The position numbers were made by a program, and so were the translations under genes. Below the pieces are notes generated by a model, which saw only the letters and a list, made by a program, of their open reading frames with translations, searched no databases and was not told the origin of the DNA. Positions 32,946 to 63,400 of a DNA stretch of 64,000 bases are shown piece after piece (positions within the stretch are counted from its first letter, which is position 1; each line of letters begins with the position of its first letter). Source of the DNA: Edaphochlamys debaryana (Eukaryota > Chlorophyta > Chlorophyceae > Chlamydomonadales); NCBI GenBank assembly GCA_016858145.1, contig JAEHOE010000001.1, positions 248,001-312,000 of the forward strand. Direction: 5' to 3'.

Positions 32946-33664
32946 CGGCTCGAAGCGGTGAAGCGCTCAGACTTGCGGACAGCTGGCCGTGCTTCTGCAG
33001 CTGTGGAGGCGCTGTAGCCTTGCAATTCAGCAGGCTTGATGTATTTAGCACGCGTGCTGCGGGCTGCAGGGGGCGCTGAGGCTCGAAGAAGGCCTTCTTC
33101 TGCGAGGGTGCCCAGATCGCGCCTTCGTCCCCCGGCGCATCCGGGGCACGGGCCGTAGCAGGGCGGGTCTAGGGCCATAATGGCGCTCGCTCTCACCCTT
33201 TCCAGATTAGCAATTGTGCGGCATGCGGTGGCATACTGTCGAAGCAAGCAGGAACTTTGCCCCGGAGCGGCGGCTTGCGAGAGTACGTGGGATGGCGGGG
33301 CTGGGTAATGGTTCGTGTCGAGAAACGGCGGCTGCGCACATGACTTCCCTAAAGTGCGCGGTGCACTGCCCGGTGGAGTCTGTGTAGCGTGTAGCATGGC
33401 TGGCACGGCCGGGCGTGAGCCGCTAAAGCGCGCGTTGGCTATTGCCGCCTACGAAGGGGCGGTTTATCCCTACGTTTCATGCAAGAACGAAGGAGCACTT
33501 AGAGCATAGTTGCTGTGTGCTTACGGGGGAGAGCAAACATGGAGGGCCAAAATGAATGAGGTCGACGGTACGTCCAGTCATGCGGTCGCTTCAGCCCCTC
33601 TTTGCATACTGCATATCGTATCACTACCTTACACTTGCTGACAGTTGACCACAGGCACTGCGCC
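32946..33664. other. Spacer upstream of the esterase gene; possible divergent promoter
   Basis: This stretch separates the minus-strand fragment from the plus-strand esterase. Apart from the possible minus-strand exon ending near 33178, I see no gene. The interval 33179-33664 lies between two putative starts pointing in opposite directions and would contain both promoters. No TATA box or other defined element was recognised. Confidence 0.4.
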
Positions 33665-37405
<3,741 letters not shown>

Positions 37406-39217
37406 GAGGCAGCTGCATTGCATGCAAGCACGGAGGCGGACCGCTACGTGGCCTGGTGACGGGTTGAGCACACAGCAGGCTTGGGCCGTGGCGCGTGGCC
37501 GTGACGTGGCTAGGGGCCGTCATGCATTGTCCCTTGTGGCGTGATGCGTTGTGTAGGGCCTTCTGTCGTTGAAGAGGGGCAGCGCGCCTGATTGGCGGCG
37601 CGCCTGGGCCTACCTAACGAATGCTGGATTGCTGGGTACGCGGTCATTCAACAGCTAATGGGAAGATGGCATGGATGGGCGGCAGCGAGCAGGACCAAGA
37701 CACGGACTGACCTAGCCAATAACGTGGTGCAAGCATGTCTTGCCTTTCTTGCTACCGTATTTACGTGGTGCTTAGCATGGCTGGGCACTTATTTCATTGC
37801 CTACGGACATTTGAAAGGAGCATTGGGCAGTACGGCTTCAGGCTGTGCACTGCTGGGGTCATGGTGCGCCAGGGGGGGTGCCCTTGACAGGAACCTATGA
37901 TTGTGCTGCCTCATGTCATTCGTCCATTGCAAGCACGTTGACCCCATGTATCAGCGTGGGCGGCGGGCCTCGCTCCCTTCTCAGTCCAGTATTGCATGGG
38001 CCTGGACCTCGTGGTCCACGCACACCAATAGCCTCACACACGAGCAATCCAGGCCAGCGGCCAGTCAGTCGTGCCCATGCAGCGCAACCAGCAACCCCAA
38101 GAGCTGTTCAGTCCTCCTACCGTCGCTTAGTCCCTTCAATCACAGTACCGTAGCAGCATCCGCCCAGAGCTACGGGGAGGCCCTCTACCACAGGCTCTGT
38201 TGTACACCGGTGCGTAGTCCGGCTCTGACAGGGGCACCCCCTTAAAGCGGGCAGGCCTGGGCCCTCCTTCCCCAGCACTTGCCTGCCGTGGCAAGCAGTT
38301 CGCAACGGGAGAACGCTTATTTCATCCTATCACAGCCCTCATCACAGCCCTCGGTTATCCCCCCTCATTGAAAAGCCCAATCCGTCCGTGCGTGCCCTCA
38401 ACCAAGCCAGTACTCGCCAGGGTCGACGAATGCAGTGTGCGCTGGCTAAGCTGTCAATAAAGCCAAGCAACCAGTAAACCCCGGCACGCAACCAGACGGA
38501 GGTGTCTGCACGCAATCACACCCTGATACGGCTATGCGGCTACACCAACCCACATGCTAAGCGTGCACCCAACATGTTGACAACAAGCTTGCCGTCAAGG
38601 CCAAGGCTAAGGGATGAATGAAGGAGAGATCGTGCGCCACCAAGTCAGGAGCTGAATGCAGTCCACAACACTCCCAAGATGCACCAGTCCGCCAGTTGGT
38701 CTGCCAACTGGGAAAAGCCAGTCGGGGTACACTTGGGGATAACGCACTGGCGAGCAAATGGACCCGGCTGAATGCCTCAAGGCTTCGGCAAGATCAGCCA
38801 GGCCGCACAAATAGCACCCGATGCAAGAACATGAGGACAGACAGGAAGGTGGACAGGACCACTCCAGCTCCACTCCACGACAACAAAGGACTAAAGGTAG
38901 ACGAGCATTTGTAAGGAGGATCTCTTGCCAACCCCAGTAAGAAGACCCATCGTGAACACACGTGTGTTCTAGGAGAGGATGCATGAGTCAATATGAGGTC
39001 CCCGTGCGGACCCAGGCTTGCCCCACGCGCACGTAAAGCATTGCGTCAGAACCCTTGGAGTCCGAATCCTCTGGCCCACGCCCTCGGCCCCTAGCACTTG
39101 TATCTTTAGAGCAACGATACCGGTAGTCAAGTATGGTGTCTAAGGCCTATGCGCACGCTCGGTGGGCGTGTACCGTGCAGCTCAGGTGAGTTGGTTGAGC
39201 CATCCGCAGGAATGTGC
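37406..39217. other. Intergenic region between two convergent esterase genes
   Basis: It should hold both 3' untranslated regions. I see no gene I can support. A 102-codon open frame at 37592-37900 has a hydrophobic stretch but no recognisable similarity and no codon pattern like the neighbouring genes. An aataaa occurs at 38453-38458 and a tgtaa at 38910-38914, neither close enough to a stop codon to call. Confidence 0.5.
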
Positions 39218-52316
<13,099 letters not shown>

Positions 52317-54499
52317 CTACCTGAGCAGCAACCGTACTGCCGCCCGCTCCGCCGCCGCCAGGTCCCCCCCGCTGTCCAGGTACACCGCCCCCAGCAGCGA
52401 CTCCACCACGTCAGCCAGCGCCTGCGGGTGGGTGAGTCAGGGAGGCGGGCGGGCATGCGGGGGCAACAGCTTGAAGGGTGCAGACGCATGGAGCCCCGTA
52501 GAGAGGGTCGACTGCGGTGCCAACGTAAGCGGCAAGCAGGACAAGGAAGACAAGGAAGACGAAAAGGGGCCTGCCTCACCTTGGGAGCGATGAGCACGCG
52601 CGGCTCGCCCCTGGCCGTGGCGGTCTGCGCTTCTGTGGGCGCAGTCTTGGCCGCATCCGGCTTCACTATCGCCAGGGCCATGGCGTCGCCAGGCCCATCC
52701 GCATCCATGCGCTCGGCGCCCGCCTCCCCGCCCGACTGTGTTCCCCCTGCCTGCCCTGCAGCTGCGGCCTTAGGGTTCGACCCCGCCGCCCCCCCGCCAG
52801 CCGCCGCGCCGCCCGCTTGCGCCGCCTCCGCCGCTGCCTCTGCTGCCGCCGCCGCGGCTGCCGCGGCCGCCGCCTTCCGCTCCGCCGCCGCGCGCGCCTC
52901 CGCCCTCCGCCGCACCGCCATGTTGCGGGCCACGCGGTCGGCGGTGCTCACCAGCACACACTCGCCGGGGGCGCGAGCGGCGGCCAGCTCCTGCACACGG
53001 TTTACAACAGGAGCAAGGCACACCGGTGGGAAGTATTCTTGCACGACACGTGCACCACATCTATTGTTCAGCATGTAGCTGTTCACAAGCCCAGGGAACA
53101 GGGTCCGACGGCCGCCGTCACCGGCACCCCGGTGCTCTGCCTCCCCCCGGCTCACGGTGTAGGTGGCTGCGAAGCGCGCCACGGTGCTCCGCAGCAGCCC
53201 GCTGCCGGCGCGCAGGTGCAGGTGCAGGCCGTGGCGCACGGCGGCCTTGGCCAGGGTGCCGTTGGACACCAGGTCGCGCCGCCGCTCCGTCATGAGCTCC
53301 GCGGGGCCGCCCTCGCTGCCGGGTCACAACACAGGGAGGCGTAGGGCGCGCAGCATCAGACTTGGCAGCCCGATATCATCACCAGCCCTGCTCCCAGTGC
53401 ATCCCAAGCGTCCTAGCAATACTGCCCTTACCAAGCCCACCACAAACGGCCTAGCAGCCCCGGCCACAAACAACACCGCTTCGGTTGCAACCGACGCCCA
53501 CCTGAAGGCCCACATGCTGGCCACCAGCCCCAGCACCGCGTCCCCGAGGTACTCCATGCGCTGGTAGCCCCCCGCCAGGGCGGCGGCGCGGGGGTGGCTC
53601 ACGTGGGTCAGCGCCTGGGCGGAGGGGTGGGGGTGGGAGAGGGGCCAGGGGAACGGTGGGGGGGATGGCAGGGGCCATGTGGGTCGGGTGGGAGTGACTG
53701 CGGCTTGGTAGCATCCATTTGTTGGGGGCGTGACAGACGGCTTGGGGGCGTGACAGATGACCACGCGCGCATGCTGGAGGGTGCTGAAGGTCAAGGAGAA
53801 GGCGAACGCCGAGGCAGGGCGATGTGGGTTGGGAGGTAACGATGCGAGGCATGAAAAAGCGAAGCGAGACAGGTGAGCCTGTGCGGGATGTGCAGGATGC
53901 GGGTTGGGGAGCAACGCAACCCACGCAGGCATACTGACAAGAGGCCACGCGTGGAGCCTCAAGCTGGAAGCTTTGCGCCACCGCGGAAAACCCAACCCGC
54001 GGCGGCGCAAAGCATTCAGCTGCAGGTCCCGTGCGTGGCCCCTCTCCCGCCCGGTGGAGCCCTGTGTCCTCCCTCCCACTCTCACTGCCCAGCGCACCTG
54101 CACACAAAGTCGGCGGCACTTGAAGCTGTACCCCAGCGCCGCCTCCGCCGCCGCCACCGCCTCCGAAGCGTCCTCGTCCGCAGCGCCCGCCTCCTCCAGT
54201 CCCGCCCCGGCCTGGCCCCGACCCCGCGCCTCCCCGACCTCCATCGCCCAGTCCGCCTCCGCCCCATCGCCAGTGCCGCTGCTCCGGCGCGACCCGTTCC
54301 GGCTCCCCGCCCCGCCCTTGCCCCGGCCCGCGCCGCCCGCATCCGCCGCCGCTGTCGCCGCCGCCGCCGCCTCGTCCTCTGCCTGCTGCTGCAGCGCCTC
54401 GCCCAGGAGCGCGGGCAGCCCCGACGCAAGCAGCGCGGGGGCTTCGGAGGGCATCAGCCCCGCTCCCACGATGAATCGGAGGGCGTCATCCATGGAGGC
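52317..54499 (-). other. RNase IIIb domain and C-terminus
   Basis: ALGYSFKCRRLCVQALTHVS leads to YQRMEYLGDAVLG, then RRRDLVSNGTLA, and finally KALADVVESLLGAVYLDSGG. All four metal-binding acidic residues are present. An Ala/Arg/Glu/Gly insert sits before the last motif. The protein ends 17 residues after YLDSGG (stop at 52317-52319). Confidence 0.88.
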
Positions 54500-57400
54500 C
54501 TTGGAGGGCGGAAGGGGAGGGGAGTGAGCAGAGGAGGGTGGGGGACGAGGGAGCGGGGTTTCTGTCGCGTGGGGTGTAGGGTTGTAGGTAGGGGTGGCGG
54601 GCAAAGTGGGGAGTGTGGAGGTGAGGGAGGCGGAAGTGGGTGAGGCTATGGGAGAAGGAACTCAAAGCAGCGCGACGGTGTCGTTGCTGCCCACCTTGAG
54701 CTCCTCCGTCATGAGGCCCACGCCCGGGGCCTCCGGTCCGCCGCCTTCCGACGCCACCTGGTGCAGCTCCTGCTCACTCACGCCAGGCCGGTCCCCTTGC
54801 TCTGGCCCCTGTCCCTGCCCATTCTCCCGGCCCCGCAGCAGCCGCGCCGCGCTGGGCCCCAGCAGCTCCGGCAGCTGTGAGGGGGCGTCGGCGCGGGCGG
54901 CGGCGGCGTGCAGCGGGTTGGCGGCCGGCGGCAGGGGCTCCAGGGCGGGCAGCATGTGCGCCCCTATCAGCGCCTCCAGGGCGTCGGCCAGGCGCTTGCC
55001 GCGCACGCCCTGCGGGGGGCAGGGGGGCAGGGGTGCGTGGGCGGGTGGGGCTCCAAGGGAGCAGGCGGTGGCAGAGGTGGAGAAGTGGGAAGGGTCGCTC
55101 TGGCACATTCCCCATTCCCCCCTTCTGCACCCAGCGCTGTACCAAGCGTACCGGTACTGATCGCAACAACACAGACGCCAGCTGTGCCAAGAGCACCCAG
55201 CCGACCCACGCACCGTGAGCACGCGGGTGGAGGCCAGGTACTTGGCCTTCTGAGCGTCCGCCCGCTGCCGCGCAGCCGCCTGCCGCCGGAGCGCGTCGCC
55301 CGCTCGCTGCGCCGCCTTGGCCGCCTTGACGTCCAGGCGGGAGGGCTGGGCGCCGCCGGCAGCAGCAGCCGCGGGGTTCGCGGGATTTGCGGGATCCGCG
55401 GGAGCTGAGGCGGAGGCTGCGGCCGCGGCAGCGTCAGGTTCCGGGCTGGTGGCTTGGGGTGGGTCTGCGCTGGCTGGAGGAGGCTCCACCTGCATTGCCT
55501 CGGGCCCAGCCCCGGCCCCAGTCCCCGACTCCGCCTCGGCCCCCGACGCGCCCTCCCCTCCACGGCCCCCAGCCGCCTGAACCACTGCCGCACCGGAAGG
55601 CCCCGCCTTCTCGCCCCCGCCCGCCGCCGGCGCCGCGGCCTCGCCTCCTGCCTTCGCAGCCTTCCCTCCCTTCGCCTGCTTGCCGCCGGACTCCTTGCCA
55701 GCGCCCGCTGCCTCCTTCTTCCCTTTCCCGGCCTTGGCCTGCAACTGCCTCAGGCGCCGCTCCAGCGGCGGCGGCAGCAGCGGGCGCAGGGAGGTGCCTT
55801 CGTCATCTTCGTAGGGGTTCAGGGCGGCCTGCCGCTGCGCGCGCGTGGGCTCGAAGGGCAGCGCCCGCAGGAAGGCGGGAAGGTCCAGGTGGGGGCGCAG
55901 CGCGTGCTGGGCGAGGGTCTGTTTGGGGGGAGGGAGGGCGGAAGACGTGGACAGGGTGGGGCGTTGTGGCGGGTTGTTTGAAGCTGATAAGCGGGAAAGC
56001 GTCGAATGGTTAGTGGGATTGCCGGGGTGGGGGGGAGGCAAGGGCAGGTGCGGAAGGAGGACGGTCGCTGGGGCCGCTGTCATGCCTTGGCTGCGGAGCT
56101 ACCGTGTTGTAAACCGACACATGAAGACAAGTTCCTGCCAAAGACACAAAGGCAGGGCCGCACCTCGTTGCAGACGAGGGCGTCCCTCATGAAGGACAGC
56201 ACTCCCTCGTGGCTGGTGGCCACGTGCCTGCGGGTAGGGGGGTTTTAGGGGAGGGAAGGGAGAAGAAGAATGGGTTTAGGGCCGGCCAGCTTCGCCAGCT
56301 TTGCTCCCGCACCCGACTATGCACCCGCGACACCACTGCCACACCGGTGCCACCACCCCAGGCCCCACCCCCCCGGGCCCCCACCTCTCCCGCACGAACA
56401 GGTACGCCTGCACCAGCAGCTTGAGCACGGCGTCCCCCAGGTACTCGATGCGGTCGTTGTTGTGGGCGGGGTCGCGGGCCGAGGGCAGCGACAGGGCGGT
56501 GGCGGCCAGGAGCAGGGAGGGGTCGCCGCCCGAGGCGGGGTCGCGCGGGGCGAAGCTGCGGGGGGGCGGAAGGGGCAGCAGCGGGGGGAGGCGGGGGGCG
56601 GAGGGGAAGGGGGAGGTGGTCGGCAGCCGCATGGTGTTCGAGGGGGAGAGGGGGCAGGGGGTACTGGGCCTCGGGGCGGGTTTGCCGGGATGTTCGTCCC
56701 CCGCCGGCCCCGGCAGCAAGCACAGGCCGAGGCGGCCCCGGCAGCGCAGACCGAATAGTGCTGGGGGCGCCGCGGTCTGTGCTTGCGGGCCGGGGCCGGC
56801 AGGGGGGGGACAGACAGGCGTGGAGGAGCCCCATGCGGCCTGACACGTGGCTGGCAGCACTCCGCTGCCTACAGCCCCTCGACCCTACCCACCCGGCGGG
56901 CCGCAGCTTGGTGGCGAGTGCTTCCTCCGCCGCCGCCAGTCCCTCGAGGCGCCACAGCATGGAGGGGAGGCCGTGGAGCTGCCTGCGGGGGCGGGGGCAG
57001 TGGTGGACGAGGAGAGGGATGCGGGACCTCAGGCGGGTCACGTCAGCCGGGCAGGACTGTAGGGGCAAGAGCGCACTTTATCCAGCCCAGGGAGCCTGAA
57101 TATGTCAGCCAGCACAAAATTGAGACTCCAGGGCCCGGACTCACTGCCAGGGGCCCGAGTCGATGGGGAAGAGCGCCAGGCGCCCCGGGTCCAGCGGCAT
57201 GCGCATACGGTAGGCAGCCTCGCGCTGCCGCCGGGACAAAGCCTCGACGGCGCCGCCGCCCAGGGCCGCAGCGGCGGCGGCAGCGGCGGGGGGTGGGGCA
57301 TCGGGCGCGGCGGTCGCTGCCGTGGAGGCGGCGGCCGCGGTGGTGGGAGCTGGGGCCGGGGTTGGGGTTGGTGCCTTAAAGGAGGCAGGGGAGGCGGGCG

Positions 57401-60400
57401 GGGCGGTGGCAGCAGCCGGGGTGGGGTGAGGGTCCAAAGCCATGGGCTCGCCTCCGCCGTGGGCCGTAGCGGTGGAGGAGGTGGGGGCGGGGGTAGCGGC
57501 CGCGAAGCCCGCTGCGGCTAGCACTGCGGCAATCTCCTCGAGGCCTCCACCTCTCGCACCCTCTCCGCCGTCGCCCGCACGGCTGTCCGCCGCCGGCCCT
57601 GCCTCCGCTGCCCCGGCCCCCGCCGGCGACGCTGTAGCCTCCAGCGCTTGTGTTGGCTGCGGCCGCCCAAGCTGCTGCCTCTTAGCAGCCGGGACCTCAC
57701 CTTGTGCGCCTTGCCCTTGCCCCTGCCCCTGCCCCTGCCCCTGCCCCAGGCCCAGCCCCGAGCCGGTGCCGAGCTCCGCCGCACCAGACTTGCGCTTCGT
57801 CCCGCAGCTCTGCCCACCGCCGCCGCCGCCGCCGGCACCGACCTCGTTTGTCCCCCGCTGCCCTCGCTTCTGCTTGTTGACTGCCTCGTTATCCTTGCTG
57901 GACAACTCGTCTTGAGCCTTGGAATGGAGCCAGTCCTGACGGCCGCGGTCTAGATTAGGCGCCGCCAGTACGGCAGGCCCGCCGCCAAGCACCTCGTCCA
58001 GCTGCCCCGGTACGGCCTTGCCGTTGACGCGGTAGTTGTCCAACGACATGACTAAGCCGGACTGCACGATGTACGGCGCGTAGTGCTCCACGCACGACGG
58101 CGGCAGCGGCGGCGCCAGGGCGGCGGCGAGCATGTTCCCGGCGACAGTAAGGGTGGGGGTGCCTTCGGGCAGCGGAGGGCCGCCGGCGGCGGTTGCCGCC
58201 GCCGCAGCCTCGGCGGCGGCCTTGGCCTCCTTGGCGGCGGCGAGGGCCGCGGCCTTGGCGTCCTTCTGCGCCTCCGCCAGGGCCACGGCTTCGGCTTTCA
58301 AATCTGGCGGAAGCGGGAAGGCCGCGGACAACGTCACGATGCCGACGGCGATCCGCTCCACAGACTCCCAGTCGATCAGGCCCGCCGTCGCCGCGCCGCC
58401 GGACTCCCGCGCCGCCGCCGCCGCCAGCGCCGCCGCCCGGGCCCGCAGCTTGTCGGTGATCATCCCTTTCTTGGCCGCGGCTGTAGAGGCAGCGGCGCTG
58501 GTGGCTCGTATGCTGTTGGGGACACCAACGCTGCCATTGTCGTCAGGAAGCGAAGCCGGAAGCGGTGCGGGGGCTTGGAGGGGGAGGGGCAGCCACCAGT
58601 AGCCCCCGTCCCCCAGGACGTCCGGGTCATCCTCCTCCTCCTCCTCCTCATCCTGTGGGCGCCTCTTGCCGGGCCCCTGAGCCGCGCCCTTGCCCCCGCG
58701 AGCCATTCCCTGTGCCTTCCCACTGCCCGCGGCACCAGCGGCGGTGCCTGCAGGTGCGGCGGGTGGGGCGCGGGGCCCTCCCTTGCCAGCATGATTCCCT
58801 TGGGGCGCGGGCTCCAGGGGCTCTGTGGCCGCCTGCTCGGCACCCGAGGGCGCAGGGCCCGTATAGCCCGTAGCCTCGGCCATGTCCGCCTCCCTCGGCC
58901 GCCCCGCCGAGCCCGCGTTCTCCGCCGCTGTCTCAGCCGCCGCCGAGACCTCAGCCGCCGAAGGCCCCCGCTCGCCCTCCTCCTCCTCCTCCCCGTGCTC
59001 AGACTCGTCGTCCTGCCTCTCCACGTCCGCCGCCGGCTCCGGCTCCGGCTCCGGCACCTCGTTGCTCCGTGCCCGGGGCGCGGGCGCCTGCCGGAGCGCC
59101 CCCAGCGCTGCCCGGAGGCGGCGGAAGCCCACCACCTGCTCCCACACGCGGCTGTCGGCCCGAGTGGGGCGCACCTGGCAGGGGAGAGAGGCAGGGGGGA
59201 TTGGTGTTGATGTGACGTGTGGCGCTCACGCCACATGGGTCCAGTGGCAGCAGCTCGACACTCCACGCCCAGACAAAGCAATGAAGCGTTAGGTCGCAGG
59301 CGCCTCTCACCCGCAGCTGCTCCATCGGCCGCCTGAGCGCCTCCGCCGTCAGCCGCGCCGCCTGGGCCCGCGCCGCCTTCGCGGTCGCCTCGTCGCCAGC
59401 GGCCGCAGCAGCAGCAGCCCGCGCCGCCGCTGCCGCCGCCGCCGCCTCCTTGGCCTGCCGCGCCTCCGCCAGCGCCGCCGAGCGCTGCGCGCTGGCGACC
59501 ACACGGGCGGACACCGAGGGGCAGGGGTACCTGCGGGGATGGATGCGGGTGGGCGGGTGAGAAGGGACGAAGTGTGAGGAAGCTTGTGTGCTGGGCTGGG
59601 TGGGTGGCTGGGTGGAGAACACAAATGCACCGCTCTGCTGCCCAAGTTTTGGCATCGCGGACGCTGCAACCCCAGTTGCTCGCTGTAACCAGGCGTTCAT
59701 CACTGCCTCGTCTCCCGGGTTTTGCCCCAGGAACACTGCAGCCCGGCTTCCCTTGCTGTACCCTTGCTGTACCCTTGCTGTCCCAGGCTGCACAGCTCTC
59801 CCCGCGCGTGGCTTCGGATTACCCCCAACCACCACCCGCCCCCCCTCACTTGAGCAGTGCCATGGTGGTCTGCGCCAGGCGGCCCAGGGCCACCCCCAGC
59901 GCGGGGGAGGCGGGCAGGGGCCCGAGGTAGGCCACACGGCCCAGCGCCGGGGTCTCGCCTGGGCAGAGGACGGGGAGGTGGGGGCGGATGGGCGGGTGGG
60001 TGCCTGGGTGGTGAGAACGTTGCGGGCATAGAGGGACATGGGGGGAGCGGAAGTCACGGGGCAGGGTGTGGAGCTTGGTGTGGCTGTGGGGCACGGCACG
60101 AGGCCGCCCGATTGCAAGTGCCACCTCGACTCCAAAGGCACACGCACCCTGTTGCGAGGGCACGTAGAGCTCCATGGGGGGCAGCCCCTCGGGCAGCCGC
60201 TCCGGCAGCAGCACGCCCCAGCACACCACAGACGCACAGCCGCCACCGCCACCACCTGCATCCCCGCCTGCGCTGCCGCCGCCGCCCACGCCGCCGCTAC
60301 CATTGCTGCCGCCGCCGCCGCTTCTCCCGCTGCCATCACGGCCGCCGCCGCCGCCGTCGCCACCGCTGCAGGGCTGTGCGCTGGTTCCGTCAGGGCTGAA

Positions 60401-63400
60401 GCGCCGCAGGAAGGGGCTCGGAGCTGCGTTGACGGCGGCGGCGGTGCCGGGGTACGGCGGCGCAGCGGCGGTGGGGACCTCGCCCTGAAGCAGCGGCGCC
60501 GTCGGGCCGGCGGCGGCGGCGCCAGACGTGCCGCCGCCGTCGACGTCCATGGGCTCCGCCGCTGCCGCCGTTGACGACGCCGCCAGCGGCCAGGACAGAA
60601 GGCTGCCTAGCGCCGTCCGCTCCGGCAGGTTCCCCTGGGAGAAGTCGGAGGCGGCAGCGGCGGCAGCGGCAGCAGCCGGATCAGCAGCGGTGGCGGTGCC
60701 TCCGTCAGTGGCGGGCATGTCAGAGGCTTCAGAGGCTGGGGCACCGTCGGCGGCGGCGGCTGGCGGAGGGCTGGCCGTCGGCGGCGGTGGTAACTCCACC
60801 TTCGTATGAGGGCACAGGACGAAGCAGTACAGGTGCAGCACTGCGCCGGCCCCGGCGGGGGAGGCCTCCGGCTCCCGCCCCGCGGCTCCACTGGCCCCAG
60901 CTGCTGCGTTGCCGGCGTCGGCCGCTGCGGCCGCCGGCGTGGCGGCCTCGCCGTCGCCACAGGCCGCAGCCCCAGCGGGAGCCGTGTCCATCGGCACGTC
61001 GGCGGCGCCGTCTACCGGCTCAGCTGAGCGCCCCGCCGTGCCTTCAACCGGGGGCCCCGGAGGGGCGATGCTGGGGAGTTCCGTGGCGTCCACGTTGGTG
61101 GCGGCAGCCGTCGGGGTGGTCGCATCGGCGGCTGCAGGGTCCGGGGCCGAGGCGCCGGCCTCCAGCCGCAGCGCCGCCACGGCACTAGCCGCGGCCGCGC
61201 CGGGAGATCCAGATCCGGATCCAGATCCAGCGGAGTGTGAGGCAGATGCAGCCTTACATGGTGCTGGATCGGGGTCGGGGCTGGGGTCGCCAGGGGCGGC
61301 GGCAGCGGGCAGGGCGGCGGGTGCGGCCTGGGAGGCCGTCAGGCGGTTGGTGAACCAGGCGAGGACGGCGGGGCCGGGGCGCAGGCGCGAGGGCAGGCGG
61401 TGGAGGATGGTGGTGCTGGGGATAAAGTGGAGGACTGCGGGGAAGGGAGGAGGTACAGGTACAACGTATGGGCGAGGGTCAGGGACGCCGCGAGTCCGGC
61501 GTCGGGCCCTCTCTGCTGCCGGCCATCCTCTCTGGCCCCCAGGACCTCGACCCCGCCCTCCCAGCCTCCCCCCCCGCTCACTGTTCCCCAGCTCCCTCGC
61601 CCTCGCCGCCCGTGTGGCCGCCCTCCTCGTGTGCTTGAGGCGCAGGTGGTCGTCGATGTCCCCCCGCAGCCACAGCTGCCGCACCGCCTCCAGGCAGGCC
61701 AGCTGGGGGAGGGGGGTGGGGGGTGATTGGGTGGAGGCCGAGAGGGTGGACTAAGCACTCCGCGCAGGTGCACCTAATCGCTTGCCTATGCCCCACCGCA
61801 GCAGAGAGACCCAGGAGTACCCCAGTGTGCTCAACCCTCCCATTCTCCCTCCATCCACCCCCGCCCCATCCTCACCCCCCCACACACACACCTTCTTGGC
61901 CACCTCCCGGTCCCCCATGGGCGGCCCCACCACGGGGGCCATACCCAGGTTGGCGGGCATGAAGATGCGGAAGCGGTAGCGCCGCTGGCTGGAACCCTGG
62001 GCCTGGGCCTGGTGCGTGGAGCCGGGCCCACGCGGGCCCACCGGGGCCCCGGCCGGGCCCAGGCCCGGGCCCGGGCCCAGGCCGCCGGCCGGGGCCTGGT
62101 ATGCGAGCGTTACGCGGCCCTGGTGAACTGTGGGCGGGGGGCCCCAGGGTTCGTCGTCTTGGGGTGGGCCGGGGTGGGGCCCGGGCCCGGGAGGGGCCTC
62201 GCGCGGGGCGACGGACATGAGGGCTGGGCCCCGCGGGCGGTGGGGGCGCACGTGGACGATCTCCCATGCAAACATGGGCTGAAGCACGGTGCAGCTTGGG
62301 GGGGGAGCAAGGGAGAACGAGGGGGAAGGAGCGGGGCGGGAGGGGGAAGGGAGGGTGGTCCACCTCAAGGAGAGGCTTGCCTTAGGGGAGGCCAGAGCTG
62401 CAACCACTCCACAACTGCCCCCTTCTTGACGCCGAATGCCCCGCACACAGCACAGACCCCCCCCCCCACCCGTCGTTCCCCGGCAGCTGGAAGCACAGCT
62501 GCAGCAGCAGGTCCACCGCCCACACGGCTGGCAGCCGGGCGCCTGGGGGAGACGGGGAAAGGGGAGGGGGCGTTGGATGGGGTAAGCATTAACTTTGGGG
62601 AGCACGAGTGTGTGCGCAGCGCCTCAAACAATCTCTCTCTTCAACACTCCAAGCTAGATCTGTCGACTCCAGTTTCGGTCAACCAACCCTGGCATCTGCA
62701 TCCGCGTGAGCTCCCTCCACCCCCCACCCCCGACCCACCTGTGGAGGGCACCTCGAGGGCGGGCTCGAGCTCGGGCAGGGGCACGAAGGGCACCGGGCGG
62801 CCGCACGCGCCCCCGGCCGCCTCCACAACCACCCCCGACCCCACCCCCCCGGCCTCGCCGTACCCCTCCGAGCCCCCCGTCTCTGAACCCCGCCTGGAGC
62901 CCGGAGCACTTCCCGGCGGGGAGCCGGGGAGGGAGCTCGGAGGCGAGAGGCCGGGGCGAGGGGTGGTTGGGGGCTCGCTGGCGGGAGATGGGGGCGCCTC
63001 GTCGCCTACGGTGGGGAATGGGGCCGTAGCGTCGGGGGTGGTTGGGACGGGTGTGGCAGTGCCGTCGGCGGTTGGCGTGCCGAGGGCCGCGGCGGCGGCG
63101 TTGGTGGCGCTTTCGGCGGTTGGGGCGGTTGTTGTTGCGGTTGTTGGGCCGTTGGCGGTTAGCATGAAGGACGGCGGGAGCACGGCCTGGCTGGAGTCCC
63201 CGGCGCCTGTGGTCCGGGAGGGAGAGGAAAGGTGTGGGAAAGGACGGAAGTAGGCTACATAGACAGCGCAGGGCAGATCAGTCGATGCCACCAGTACGTT
63301 CAATGGCCCCAGCGCCGTCATCTCAAACCTACAAACCCCAAATAGCATCCCACCTGAAGGCCCCAGCGGTGGTGGCACGTAGGAGGGCCGCATGGGTGCA

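Noticed and set aside
37592..37900. Small membrane protein between the convergent esterases
   Set aside because: It has one hydrophobic stretch only. No splice or start context and no similarity support a gene.
57145..59174. Firm PAZ domain call in the long Dicer exon
   Set aside because: Only a few residues (NYRVNGKAVP) look right. Without a profile search this is too weak to annotate.
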